A stretch of 64,000 nucleotides of DNA. Source: Lachnoanaerobaculum umeaense (GTDB lineage: Bacteria > Bacillota > Clostridia > Lachnospirales > Lachnospiraceae). Both the position numbers and the translations under genes were made by a program. The stretch is from positions 2,170,001 through 2,234,000 of the forward strand of contig NZ_CP032364.1 of NCBI RefSeq assembly GCF_003589745.1. The letters run 5' to 3'. Each line of letters opens with the position of its first letter. The first letter of the stretch is position 1. This document shows, in pieces, positions 54,868 to 64,000 of the stretch. The notes under the pieces were generated by a model. That model saw nothing but the letters and a program-made list of their open reading frames with translations. It did no database searches and was not told where the DNA came from.

Positions 54868-55836
54868 TTATTTATTTTTTGAATTCCTTGACTCATTTAT
54901 ATGTACTTCCAGCTGATCATAAGGAATCTCTATACCGCTCTTATCAAATTTTACCTTGATCTCTTCTATTATTCCCCATCTGGCAGTCCAATAATCTTCT
55001 GTCTTGCACCAAGCTCTACCACCCAGTATAACAGCAGATGAAGCCAAATCGCTTACATAGGTTATAATCTCTTTATTCTTTACTACCAGCCCATTTTCAT
55101 CAAATGCCTCTTTTATAAGCTTTTTTGCTTTCCTGATATCTGTATTATAAGATACTCCTACCTGAATATCTATTCTTCTTATATCATTGGCAGTCACATT
55201 TGTTATCACATCATTTGCCAAAGCACCATTTGGTATAGATATTCTCTTATTATCCGGAGTCAAAAGTATTGTATAAATTATTCCAATAGTATCCACTATT
55301 CCCTCAGCCTTAGGAGTTATAATGTAGTCTCCCCTGCTAAAAGGTCTACTGAATAGTATAATCATTCCACCTGCAAAATTACTTAGGCTGCCCTGCCAAG
55401 CTAAGCCTAATGCAACACCGGCAGAACCAAGTATTGCTACTACGCTGGCTTGATTTATGCCCATTCTCTCTGCCAATACTAAGACTACCAAGGCATAAAA
55501 TAAAACTTTCAATGTTGAAAGTAGAAATCTTCTCACAGTAACATCAATATTGATTTTTTTGAAAAACTTTTCAAGCATCCTTGATATAATCTTTATCACT
55601 TGGCTTGCTATAATTAACGTAATTATTATAATCACTATGTTATATGCAAGTGCCAGTAAATATGGTGATAGAGACTTTAGAGTTTGAATAAATACACTTG
55701 GTTTAAGTTTTTCTATATCCTCTGCTAATGATTGTGCTACTTCACTTTCTGATATAGTTGGCAAGCCGGAATTTGCCACACTTGTCAGACAAATTCCGGT
55801 ACCCATTAAATTATACAAATTCACTATTCTGCCCAC
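54868..55836 (-). CDS. MscS-family mechanosensitive channel
   Basis: About 310-322 residues. Three hydrophobic helices (about 60-80, 105-125, 128-150), with the pore helix ASVVAILGSAGVALGLAWQG and the following SNFAGGMIILFSRPFSRGDYI, then the cytosolic beta/alpha domain (VDTIGIIYTILLTPDNKRISIPNG). Opens under membrane tension to release solutes. The long frame starts on GTG inside the end of glgB; ATG at about 55806 (MGTGICLTSVANSG) is an alternative start. Confidence 0.9.
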   Translation of the reverse strand: MGRIVNLYNLMGTGICLTSVANSGLPTISESEVAQSLAEDIEKLKPSVFIQTLKSLSPYLLALAYNIVIIIITLIIASQVIKIISRMLEKFFKKINIDVTVRRFLLSTLKVLFYALVVLVLAERMGINQASVVAILGSAGVALGLAWQGSLSNFAGGMIILFSRPFSRGDYIITPKAEGIVDTIGIIYTILLTPDNKRISIPNGALANDVITNVTANDIRRIDIQVGVSYNTDIRKAKKLIKEAFDENGLVVKNKEIITYVSDLASSAVILGGRAWCKTEDYWTARWGIIEEIKVKFDKSGIEIPYDQLEVHINESRNSKNK

Positions 55837-58067
55837 TTAAATATAGTTATAGCCATTGGTGGAACTTTGATCTTCAAAGAATTATCTCTGCCATCCACTT
55901 TCTTCTTAACGGATTTCTTTGCCCTCTTGTTTCCTACTCCACTTCCACCGAATTTCTTATCATCTGAATTGAAAATTTCAGTGTAAGTTCCCTTATATGG
56001 AACACCTATTTCTTTTTCATATACAACAGGGGTGAAATTGCATACAACGACCAAAGTATCCTCTTCCTTCTCTGTTTTTCTGATGAATGTAACCATACTC
56101 TCATCTTTGGAAGTACAATTTATCCACTCAAATCCTGCCGGATCATAGTCCAGTTTATATAATGCCGGATAATCTACATAGAGTTTGTTCAATGCCTTAG
56201 AATATTTTTGCATTTTACTGTGAATATCATAGTCCAAGAGATCCCATTCAAGCGATTTATCCTCATTCCACTCATTCATCTGCCCAAACTCCTGTCCCAT
56301 AAACAATAGCTTCTTTCCAGGATGTGTCATCATATATCCATATGCAACTCTAAGATTAGCAAACTTTTCTTCCTGAGTAGCTCCCGGCATCTTTCCTGCC
56401 AATGTAGCCTTACCATGAACTACCTCATCATGGCTTAAAACCAAAATGAAGTTCTCACTGTAGTGATAAAAAAGTGAGAATGTTAAAGCATTATAATCTC
56501 CACTTCTAAAATATGGATCTAGCTTCATAAACTCAAGGAAATCATTCATCCAACCCATATTCCACTTGTAATCAAATCCCAGTCCACCATCATTTAGATC
56601 GCCACTTATCTTCGGCCATGCTGTGGACTCCTCCGCAATCAAAAGGCTTGAAGGATTTCTTTTCTTATATATGGAGTTCAAATGCTTTAAAAACTCTATT
56701 GCATCCAGATTTTCATTGCCTCCATATATATTGGCAACCCACTCTCCGTTATTCTTTCCATAATCCAGATACAGCATAGAAGCCACTGCATCCATTCTTA
56801 TACCGTCAACATGATATTTCTCAGCCCAGAAAAGTGCATTGGAAATAAGGAAGTTGCTAACCTGTGGTCTTGCATAATTATATATCAATGTTCCCCAGTG
56901 AGGATGAGCTCCCTGTCTTGGATCTGCATGCTCATATAGATGACTTCCGTCAAAGCATCCAAGTCCATGCAAATCTCTTGGGAAATGTGCCGGTACCCAA
57001 TCAAGTATTACTCCAATACCTTTCTTGTGCATATAATTCATAAAGTACATAAAGTCTTGAGGGGTTCCATATCTACTTGTAGGGCTGTAGTACCCTGTTA
57101 CCTGATATCCCCAGCTTGCATCAAGAGGATGCTCCATTATAGGCATTATCTCCACATGGGTATAGTTCATCTTCTTTACATATACTGCCAATTTATGAGC
57201 TATTTCACGATAATTGTAAAATACTGAGCCATTTACCTCTTCACCATTCTCATCATATTGCATCTCTTTTCTAATCCAGGATCCGAGGTGCAATTCATAG
57301 ATATTCATCGCTGCTGATTCATTTACCCTTGTAGATTGGATATCTTCTCTATTTTTCATCCAATCATCATCACTCCACTCAAAATCAGAAATATCCACTA
57401 CAACACTGGCAGTATTTGGACGGAGTTCTGAATAGAATGCATATGGATCTGATTTTAGCATAGGCTCACCCTTTTTGTTTTTTACCTCAAACTTATATAG
57501 ATCACCTACACATACGTCCGGTATAAATATCTCAAAAACTCCGAAATCTCCGAGTCTGTTCATTTGATGTCTTCTACCATCCCAAAGGTTGAAATCTCCA
57601 ACAACGGATACTCTCATAGCCTCAGGTGCCCACACAGAAAAGTTTACACCTTGTACTCCGGATAAAGTCATTGGCTTTGCACCCATCTTTTCATATATCT
57701 CGTAGTTTATTCCTGCACTAAACTTTGATAAGTCCTCCTCAGAATAAATACTATCAAATGAGTACGGATCTGATACTGTCTGCTCTACATCATTGTCGTA
57801 TTTTACTATATACTTATACTTGAACTCCTGCTTTCTCCCAACAAAGCAAGCAAAGAATCCAACTTCATCCATACATTGCATAGGTATAGGATTTTTATTA
57901 CCGTCAATCAACAATTCCACCTCTTTTGCATGAGGTATAAAAGTCTGCACTAAAAAACCATCTTCTACTCTATGTGATCCCAAAGTAATTTTTGGTCTAT
58001 CACATTCAGAATAAGTAATTTCTTCTATCGCTGCCCAATCCATCAAATCATATAAATTCTTATCCAT
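55824..58067 (-). CDS. glgB: 1,4-alpha-glucan branching enzyme
   Basis: Makes alpha-1,6 branches in glycogen. 747 residues: N-terminal CBM48 modules (about 20-110 and 130-230, NFSVWAPEAMRVSVVGDFN), GH13 barrel with DWVPAHFPRD, YHVDGIRMDAVAS (nucleophile Asp), LIAEESTAWP (acid/base Glu) and LVLSHDEVVHGK. C-terminal domain carries a Lys-rich insert (NKRAKKSVKKKVDGRD) not usual in the family. No other glg genes adjoin. Confidence 0.95.
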   Translation of the reverse strand: MDKNLYDLMDWAAIEEITYSECDRPKITLGSHRVEDGFLVQTFIPHAKEVELLIDGNKNPIPMQCMDEVGFFACFVGRKQEFKYKYIVKYDNDVEQTVSDPYSFDSIYSEEDLSKFSAGINYEIYEKMGAKPMTLSGVQGVNFSVWAPEAMRVSVVGDFNLWDGRRHQMNRLGDFGVFEIFIPDVCVGDLYKFEVKNKKGEPMLKSDPYAFYSELRPNTASVVVDISDFEWSDDDWMKNREDIQSTRVNESAAMNIYELHLGSWIRKEMQYDENGEEVNGSVFYNYREIAHKLAVYVKKMNYTHVEIMPIMEHPLDASWGYQVTGYYSPTSRYGTPQDFMYFMNYMHKKGIGVILDWVPAHFPRDLHGLGCFDGSHLYEHADPRQGAHPHWGTLIYNYARPQVSNFLISNALFWAEKYHVDGIRMDAVASMLYLDYGKNNGEWVANIYGGNENLDAIEFLKHLNSIYKKRNPSSLLIAEESTAWPKISGDLNDGGLGFDYKWNMGWMNDFLEFMKLDPYFRSGDYNALTFSLFYHYSENFILVLSHDEVVHGKATLAGKMPGATQEEKFANLRVAYGYMMTHPGKKLLFMGQEFGQMNEWNEDKSLEWDLLDYDIHSKMQKYSKALNKLYVDYPALYKLDYDPAGFEWINCTSKDESMVTFIRKTEKEEDTLVVVCNFTPVVYEKEIGVPYKGTYTEIFNSDDKKFGGSGVGNKRAKKSVKKKVDGRDNSLKIKVPPMAITIFKWAE

Positions 58068-58318
58068 AGCCTAACCTTTCTCCTAATAGTTGAGTAATAG
58101 TTCAGATAAGATACCGCCGCTTATCCGCTCCATAACATTTATATAGATTATACTATTCTTTTGCAAAACATGAAAGTAAATGTTATAAACTCTCACATGT
58201 AAATGTGATTATTATTATTTTCATAATTATTTTATCATTTGGTTGTATTATAAATTCAATTATCGTAAAATAGTAGAGATTCGTTCAACGAACATCGAAG
58301 CAAATTAGATTGGAGAAG

Positions 58319-58861
58319 ATGATGAGTAAAAATTCTGATTTTGATGTTGTAAAAGAAATCTTTAGCTGGATTTCTATAATAGTGGTAGCCGCAGTAATAG
58401 CACTGGTTCTCAATCTCTTTATTATAGCAAACTCAAGAGTGCCATCTGCATCTATGGAAAATACTATAATGACTGGAGATAGAGTTGTCGGCTTTAGACT
58501 TACTTATCTTTTCCAGGAACCAAAGCGTGGAGATGTCATAATATTCAAATTTCCGGATGATGAGAGTCTATACTATGTAAAGAGAATTATTGGTGAGCCG
58601 GGTGATATTGTAGATATAAAAGATGGCAAGGTGTATTTGAACAACTCTGAGACTCCTCTTGAGGAAGACTATATAAAGGAACCTATGATTCCGGAAGCTG
58701 ATATGCATTTTGAAGTACCTGAGGGGGCTTTCTTTTGTTTAGGTGATAATAGAAATAACTCTGCCGACTCCAGAAGGTGGGTACATCCATATGTATATAA
58801 AGAAAAAATAATTGCAAAAGTAATCTTCCGATACTTCCCGGGATTTAAGATGATCAAGTAA
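58319..58861 (+). CDS. lepB: Signal peptidase I
   Basis: Cleaves signal peptides at the outer face of the membrane. About 180 residues: one N-terminal helix (IIVVAAVIALVLNLFIIA), Ser of VPSASMENT, Lys of YYVKRIIGEPGD, and the box FCLGDNRNNSADSRRW. Start set at ATG 58319 (or the adjacent 58322) rather than TTG 58310, which overlaps the GGAGAAG ribosome site. Single gene, divergent from glgB. Confidence 0.94.
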   Translation: MMSKNSDFDVVKEIFSWISIIVVAAVIALVLNLFIIANSRVPSASMENTIMTGDRVVGFRLTYLFQEPKRGDVIIFKFPDDESLYYVKRIIGEPGDIVDIKDGKVYLNNSETPLEEDYIKEPMIPEADMHFEVPEGAFFCLGDNRNNSADSRRWVHPYVYKEKIIAKVIFRYFPGFKMIK

Positions 58862-58867
58862 TCAATA

Positions 58868-58917
58868 TGGGGGATATCACTCTACGATTATAATCGTTAG
58901 AGCGGCATCCCCTCTTT
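58868..58917 (+). terminator. terminator of lepB, shared with the UPF0210 gene
   Basis: GGGGGAT...ATCCCC outer stem encloses CTCTACGAT/ATCGTTAGAG, followed by CTCTTTTTA. It lies between convergent genes and could act for both strands. Confidence 0.75.
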
Positions 58918-60282
58918 TTAATTTTTAAAACTATGTATAGGAGCAGGTATTCTGCCACCTCTGTTTACAAATTTCTCACATGAAAAACTATTTACCGGCA
59001 TTATCGGAGCATAGCCCAAAAGTCCACCAAACTCTACTAATTCTCCCTCTCCTTTACCTATAACCGGTATAAGTCTTACAGCTGTAGTCTTTTGATTTAT
59101 CATACCTATGGCAGCTTCATCTGCAATAATACCTGATATTGTTTCTTCTGAAGTATCGCCAGGTATTGCAATCATATCAAGACCAACAGAACAAACACAG
59201 GTCATAGCCTCAAGCTTTTCTAAAGTCAAGGCACCGGCATTTACTGCATCAATCATTCCCTGATCCTCAGATACAGGTATAAATGCACCTGAAAGACCAC
59301 CTACATAGGATGATGCCATAACTCCACCCTTTTTCACCTGATCGTTTAAAAGAGCCAGTGCCGCTGTAGTTCCCGGTGCTCCCACTCTCTCAAGTCCTAT
59401 CTCTTCAAGGATTTCCGCTACCGAATCTCCTACTGAGGGAGTAGGTGCCAAAGAAAGATCTATTATGCCAAATGGAATACCAAGCCTTCTTGATGCTTCT
59501 CTTGCCACAAGCTGTCCAACTCTTGTTATCTTAAATGCAGTCTTTTTAATAGTCTCACAAAGTACTTCAAAGTTTTCACCTCTGGCATTTTTGAGTGCTG
59601 CACGTACAACTCCCGGACCACTAACGCCTACATTTATAATGGCATCAGCTTCAGTAACCCCGTGGAATGCACCTGCCATAAAAGGATTGTCATCAGGTGC
59701 ATTACAAAATACTACCAACTTTGCACAACCTATGGAATCTCTGTCTGCTGTCATCAATGCAGTATCCTTAACTATCTTTCCCATAAGTCTTACCGCATCC
59801 ATATTCAAACCTGTCTTTGTAGAACCCAAATTCACTGAACTACATACAAAATCCGTCTCATTTAGAGCCTGTGGTATAGACTCCATCAAAAGTCTATCTG
59901 CAGATGTTATTCCCTTTGACACTATCGCCGAATATCCACCAAGGAAATTCACCCCAATGTCCTTTGCCGCCTTATCAAGTGTCTTTGCAATATGAACAAA
60001 ATCTTCTTTTGTTTTGCAAGCACTTCCTCCTACTAAAGCTATAGGTGTAACGGATATTCTCTTATTTACAATAGGTACACCAAAATCCTTTGAGATTTCA
60101 TCACCCACTCTCACCAGGTCCTTTGCAATATTTGTTATTTTTTCATATATATTTTTACAAAGCTTATTTAAATCTGTGTCTATACAGTCCATCAAGCTTA
60201 TGCCAATAGTAATAGTTCTAACATCTAACAGATCCTTGTCTATCATATCGTTAGTTTCTATCACTTCAAACATGTTCAACAT
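58918..60282 (-). CDS. UPF0210 (PFL family, DUF711) protein
   Basis: 454 residues, cytosolic, full length. Conserved glycine-rich stretches include [50 protein letters not shown] and [20 protein letters not shown]. The family was linked by sequence to formate-lyase-like proteins but its reaction is unknown. It follows the ACT-domain gene with eight bases between, as this pair does across Firmicutes. Confidence 0.92.
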   Translation of the reverse strand: MLNMFEVIETNDMIDKDLLDVRTITIGISLMDCIDTDLNKLCKNIYEKITNIAKDLVRVGDEISKDFGVPIVNKRISVTPIALVGGSACKTKEDFVHIAKTLDKAAKDIGVNFLGGYSAIVSKGITSADRLLMESIPQALNETDFVCSSVNLGSTKTGLNMDAVRLMGKIVKDTALMTADRDSIGCAKLVVFCNAPDDNPFMAGAFHGVTEADAIINVGVSGPGVVRAALKNARGENFEVLCETIKKTAFKITRVGQLVAREASRRLGIPFGIIDLSLAPTPSVGDSVAEILEEIGLERVGAPGTTAALALLNDQVKKGGVMASSYVGGLSGAFIPVSEDQGMIDAVNAGALTLEKLEAMTCVCSVGLDMIAIPGDTSEETISGIIADEAAIGMINQKTTAVRLIPVIGKGEGELVEFGGLLGYAPIMPVNSFSCEKFVNRGGRIPAPIHSFKN

Positions 60283-60290
60283 AATTCCTC

Positions 60291-60563
60291 CTAGAGTCTG
60301 TGCATGGATTCAAAAATTTCTTCTTTTTGAGCCTTTATCTTTACCCCTATTTCATCTCCAAGTGTATCCAAGTCCTCGACAACTTTTGTGAATTTTACAG
60401 TAGCATTTTCCATATCGGTAATCATCATCATATTGAAATATCCACTTACTATGGTTTGTGATATATCAAGTATATTTATTTTGTTATTTGCAAGATATGT
60501 ACATACTCTTGCTATAATACCTACTGTATCCTTGCCTACTACAGTTATTATAACCTTATTCAT
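60291..60563 (-). CDS. UPF0237 ACT-domain protein
   Basis: 90 residues from ATG 60563 (AATGGAG six bases upstream); the longer frame to 60596 has no ribosome site. [20 protein letters not shown] is the ACT-domain opening with the ligand-loop Asp. Likely a small-molecule sensor acting with the UPF0210 protein. Confidence 0.9.
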   Translation of the reverse strand: MNKVIITVVGKDTVGIIARVCTYLANNKINILDISQTIVSGYFNMMMITDMENATVKFTKVVEDLDTLGDEIGVKIKAQKEEIFESMHRL

Positions 60564-60583
60564 AAAATTCTCCATTCCTAACA

Positions 60584-61378
60584 CTATACATAGCAAATTT
60601 CTGACAATTCATCTCTTTTTGCTACTTCTATATCAAAATCCATTGGATTATAGGATCTTTCATCTGCAAAAATCTCAAACCTGACACTTTCAAGTGCAAG
60701 TTCCGGAAGATTATTTTTGTCAGAAAGATGTCCCAGAAAAATCTTTTTTATATTATCATTTAGTATTTCACATATCAACTTACCGGAACTTTCATTGGAA
60801 AGATGACCTTTTTCACTTAGAATTCTTCTCTTTAACTCATATGGATATGGTCCTATTTCAAGCATTCTGATATCATGGTTTGCCTCAATGAGTAATGCAT
60901 CCAGATTTGAAAGATTATCTACAATATCCCTTGTATATCTTCCAAGATCTGTAGCAACTGCAATCTTTTTATCACCACATTCAACTCTATACCCGAAGGG
61001 TTCATTGGCATCATGATCAATATCAAATGCCAGTACCTCCAAATCTCCCAATCTTATATGCTTACTTGATTCTATTATATGAAAATAATCAGTGATTTTA
61101 GAGTATTTATCTTTGTTCCTCAAATATCTGAGCGTACCTGATGAAGCATATACCGGAATCTCATTTTTTCTTACAAAGACCTCCAGACCTGCTATATGAT
61201 CACTATGTTCATGTGTCAAAAATATTCCTGAAATATCTTTTCCGCTAAGTCCAAGCTTATTCAATCTTGTCTCTATTTTTTTATTGGATATACCTGCATC
61301 CACCAAAATATGGGTGTTTTCACTACCAATATAAGTGGAATTACCGTCACTGCCACTTGCCAAGCTAACCAGTCTCAA
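60584..61378 (-). CDS. YycJ/WalJ-type metallo-beta-lactamase-fold hydrolase
   Basis: 264 residues. LASGSDGNSTYIG at the start and the metal motif LTHEHSDHIAGL (HxHxDH), then AVATDLGR, EANHD and FLGHLSDKNN with the later His ligands. Family members act on nucleic acids (DNA-repair-linked exonuclease activity has been reported for YycJ); usually next to walRK, but not here. Confidence 0.88.
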   Translation of the reverse strand: MRLVSLASGSDGNSTYIGSENTHILVDAGISNKKIETRLNKLGLSGKDISGIFLTHEHSDHIAGLEVFVRKNEIPVYASSGTLRYLRNKDKYSKITDYFHIIESSKHIRLGDLEVLAFDIDHDANEPFGYRVECGDKKIAVATDLGRYTRDIVDNLSNLDALLIEANHDIRMLEIGPYPYELKRRILSEKGHLSNESSGKLICEILNDNIKKIFLGHLSDKNNLPELALESVRFEIFADERSYNPMDFDIEVAKRDELSEICYV

Positions 61379-61382
61379 AATC

Positions 61383-61943
61383 TCACCTCAAAGCCTCTCT
61401 TATATTTTTCTCTAATTCAGACCTATCTCCATTATTTTGTATAACCTTATCTGCAATGGACTCAAAATCTGACTCTTTTGGTTGTTTTGAGATTATTTGA
61501 ATAATTCTCTCTTTACTTAAACCTCTTGATAATATCAATCTGTCGATTCTAATATTCATGTCAGTATGTAAATACCATACTGAATCATAAATATCTGTAT
61601 CATCCGGCAAAAGTGCCTGCTCCACTACATTCAATCTGTTCTCTAAAAGTCTATTTTTGATTTCATCATATACTAATGGATGTATTATACTGTTTACCTT
61701 TTGTAACTTGTCTTTATCATAGTAAAGTATATCACCTAATTTTTTTCTATCAATGTTTTTTTTATCATCCAATATCAAATCACCAAAAAAAGACTTTAGT
61801 TCAACATAACCTGCCCTATCCTTTTCGTATAGAAAATGTGCTACTTTATCTGCTTCTATGATATTTGCAGCATGGTCCTCTTTAAGTATTTTCAGAGCTT
61901 CACTTTTTCCACATCCTATACCGCCCAAAAGCAAGATATTCAT
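61383..61943 (-). CDS. coaE: Dephospho-CoA kinase
   Basis: Last step of CoA synthesis. 186 residues: P-loop GGIGCGKSE (7-15), IIEADKVAHFLYE (substrate Asp), IIHPLVYDEI, and a lid segment near RLILSRGLSKERI. Its ATG overlaps the polA stop by one base. polA-coaE order is common in Firmicutes. Confidence 0.93.
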   Translation of the reverse strand: MNILLLGGIGCGKSEALKILKEDHAANIIEADKVAHFLYEKDRAGYVELKSFFGDLILDDKKNIDRKKLGDILYYDKDKLQKVNSIIHPLVYDEIKNRLLENRLNVVEQALLPDDTDIYDSVWYLHTDMNIRIDRLILSRGLSKERIIQIISKQPKESDFESIADKVIQNNGDRSELEKNIREALR

Positions 61944-64000
61944 TATTTTGCCTCCAGCCAGGTTTTTCCTATATGAGCATCTACCTCAAGTGGTACCTTA
62001 AGGCTTACAGCCTCTCTCATAGATTTTTCTACTACTTCAAGAACTTTTTGTGCCTCATCCTCTCTTACTTCTATCAAAAGTTCATCATGAATTTGCAAAA
62101 CGATATTTGCATCAAAGCCACTTTTTTCAAGTGCATTATCCACTTTCAACATAGATATTTTCATAATATCCGCCGCACTTCCCTGTATAGGTGAGTTCAT
62201 TGCCACTCTGTCACCAAAAGATCTGGTCATAAAATTTGAGCTTTTTATCTCAGGTATAGGTCTGATTCTACCAAACATTGTCTTGACATATCCCTTTTCT
62301 TTGGCTTCTGCCACTTGGCTATCCAAAAACTTCTTTACTCCGCCATAGATCTTAAAATAATTATTTATATAATCTAAAGCTTCCTTTCTAGAAATACTCA
62401 GATCCTCTGAAAGTCCAAATGCAGATATACCGTATACTACACCGAAATTTACCGCCTTAGCATTTCTTCTAAGTTCAGGTGTTACCTCCTCAAGCGGTAC
62501 ATGGAAAACCTGTGAGGCTGTAGCGGCATGAATATCTGCTGCAGAATGGTAGCTCTCTATAAGATTATCATCATTTGAAAGTGAAGCCAAAACTCTAAGC
62601 TCGATCTGAGAATAGTCCGCATCTACAAACAAATATCCTTCCTTTGGCACAAATATATCTCTAATCTTGCTGCCCATTTCTGTTCTTACAGGTATGTTTT
62701 GTAAGTTAGGTTCTGTAGAGGAAATACGACCTGTAGCTGTAATCGTCTGATTAAATGTACCATGTATGCGACCGTCCTCTCTTATATAGCCTGCAAGTCC
62801 TGTGGCATAGGTAGAATTAAGCTTAGTGAGCTGACGATATTCTAATATATCTCTTATTATCTCATGCTCCGGTGCCAACTTTTCAAGTACATCAGCAGCT
62901 GTGGAATATCCGGTCTTGGTCTTCTTACCTCCTGAAAGCTTGAGTTTCTCAAACAGTATCTCACCTAATTGCTTAGGAGAGTTTATATTGAATCTTTCAC
63001 CTGCTTTTGAAATAATGCTTTCCTCAAGTTTTGCTATTTTCTCAAGCAAGGCATCGGCATAGTCTTTTAACCTCTTTTCATCCACTCTTACCCCTACATT
63101 TTCCATTTTTGCAAGTGAATATATAAGTGGCATTTCCACATTTTCATATAGATTTGTAAGTTCAAGTTCAGCCAATTTATTCAATATATTTGTCGCTGAA
63201 TGCATTGCCACATAGCTTTCTGTTGCAAAATAATTTATCGCCTTTTCATCATTGAATCTAAGAACTTCATTGAGCTTAGCCTTGCCAATCATCTCAGCCT
63301 TTGATGAACAGGTACTTTCCATATAGTCTCTGGCAATATCTTCTACAAAATAGCTGTCTTTTAGGGGATTTATAAGATATGCAGCAACTGATATATCATA
63401 GAAGCCCTTTGCAAGTTTCATATCTTTCACCTGCTTTATAAGAGATTTAAGTGAAAGTATATATTTTTTTGTATCCAAGCAGATAACCTGTTCCAATATA
63501 TCCTTTGTATTCTCTATATCCTTTATAATATATGATTTATTGTACAAGGTTATAGATATAGCATATATCTCGCTGATATGATAACTTTTTATCTCAGTTT
63601 CTTCTAAACAAACTGAAATACCGAATTCTTTTGCTGACTTCAATTCATTATAAAGGCTATTCCATTTATCAACCTTGTCAATAACACTTATATCAAGTTC
63701 AATACTTGATTTTATTTTTACATTTTCGTATCGCTTTAAAAATGACTTAAACTCCAGTTTATTTATCCACTCAAGGCTTTCCTTGGTATATAAATTGCCC
63801 ACTTCCATATCTGAAATATCAGCTTCTATCGGTGCATCTGTCACTATAGTAACAAGCATCTTTGAAAACTTTGCATCTTCTATATGTTCACTAAGTGCCT
63901 TGGATGCTCTTGGTGGCTTCAGCTCTTCCACATGTTCAATAGCATTTTCTATGGAATGGTATTCCTGTATTATCTTTGTAGCAGTTTTTTCGCCTATAGA
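61943..64000 (-). CDS. polA: DNA polymerase I (5' end outside window)
   Basis: Repair and Okazaki-fragment polymerase. The frame is open to the window edge, where it reads GEKTATKIIQEYHSIENAI, the helix-hairpin-helix end of the 5'-nuclease domain; about 200 N-terminal residues are missing. The C-terminal polymerase domain has DADYSQIELRVLA (motif A), RRNAKAVNFGVVYGIS (O-helix) and VLQIHDELLIEV (motif C). The middle exonuclease-like domain lacks obvious DED residues, so proofreading is doubtful. Confidence 0.96.
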   Translation of the reverse strand, partial: SIGEKTATKIIQEYHSIENAIEHVEELKPPRASKALSEHIEDAKFSKMLVTIVTDAPIEADISDMEVGNLYTKESLEWINKLEFKSFLKRYENVKIKSSIELDISVIDKVDKWNSLYNELKSAKEFGISVCLEETEIKSYHISEIYAISITLYNKSYIIKDIENTKDILEQVICLDTKKYILSLKSLIKQVKDMKLAKGFYDISVAAYLINPLKDSYFVEDIARDYMESTCSSKAEMIGKAKLNEVLRFNDEKAINYFATESYVAMHSATNILNKLAELELTNLYENVEMPLIYSLAKMENVGVRVDEKRLKDYADALLEKIAKLEESIISKAGERFNINSPKQLGEILFEKLKLSGGKKTKTGYSTAADVLEKLAPEHEIIRDILEYRQLTKLNSTYATGLAGYIREDGRIHGTFNQTITATGRISSTEPNLQNIPVRTEMGSKIRDIFVPKEGYLFVDADYSQIELRVLASLSNDDNLIESYHSAADIHAATASQVFHVPLEEVTPELRRNAKAVNFGVVYGISAFGLSEDLSISRKEALDYINNYFKIYGGVKKFLDSQVAEAKEKGYVKTMFGRIRPIPEIKSSNFMTRSFGDRVAMNSPIQGSAADIMKISMLKVDNALEKSGFDANIVLQIHDELLIEVREDEAQKVLEVVEKSMREAVSLKVPLEVDAHIGKTWLEAK

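Noticed and set aside
59465..59995. 176-codon plus-strand open frame
   Set aside because: Antisense shadow of the UPF0210 gene, created by its codon bias.

Overview
The window is AT-rich (many TTG/GTG starts, strong GGAGG ribosome sites, intrinsic terminators) and looks like a Clostridia chromosome, most likely an anaerobic Lachnospiraceae member, perhaps an oral Lachnoanaerobaculum-type organism. The assignment is inference. It rests on the gene set: flavodiiron protein, pyruvate phosphate dikinase, lacto-N-biose phosphorylase with its kinase, the UPF0210/ACT pair, DUF1836, DUF438 and choline-binding-type wall repeats. No rRNA, tRNA or CRISPR array was seen.

Housekeeping and metabolic blocks. 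Positions 1-9000 (minus strand) carry uvrA (3' end cut by the window) behind a promoter with LexA-like sites, aroK, the phosphorylase/kinase pair for Gal-beta-1,3-HexNAc, and an unusual gene joining a TAXI substrate-binding lipoprotein to a GltS-type sodium/glutamate symporter. Positions 39.9-64 kb carry ppdK, fprA, azlCD, proA, a secreted wall-binding protein, DUF1836, apgM, a polar amino acid ABC transporter with two tandem binding proteins, an MscS channel, glgB, lepB, the UPF0210/ACT pair, a YycJ-type hydrolase, coaE and polA (5' end cut).

Accessory regions. Positions 9.2-19.4 kb are a patchwork: a HEAT-repeat gene and its decayed copy, remnants of an HpaII-like restriction enzyme and a Vsr nuclease, a Fic protein, an HNH nuclease, broken IS4-, IS1634- and IS30-type transposases, and a DUF438/DUF4491 operon richer in G+C. 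A hairpin-containing repeat of about 85 bp occurs on both sides of the Fic/restriction block. Positions 30.5-39.8 kb are a second graveyard. It holds fragments of an integrative element (sigma-like proteins, recombinase tail, DUF6075) mixed with what looks like a contractile-injection effector cassette: spike tip, DcrB-like chaperone, wall-binding GH24 lysozyme effector and WG-repeat candidate immunity protein. A duplicated two-gene module of unknown function also lies here, one copy clearly broken. A paired-hairpin repeat lies at both ends of this island.

Sugar operon. Positions 19.4-30.5 kb (minus strand) hold a large operon: Gfo/Idh/MocA dehydrogenase, ThuA-like protein, TIM-barrel isomerase, ribose-type ABC transporter (binding protein, ATPase, permease), second dehydrogenase, second TIM-barrel protein, then a separately transcribed LacI-type regulator. 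The regulator carries two periplasmic-binding-type sensor domains; the second resembles the operon's own binding protein. Three palindromes of the form ATTTRCGYAAAT lie at the promoter and inside the operon. The gene set suggests uptake and 3-keto-type oxidation of a glycoside or polyol.

Several genes, including azlC, are broken at A-runs or TA-runs. Some may be sequencing errors or phase variation, but in-frame stop codons in the duplicated module show that real decay is also present.
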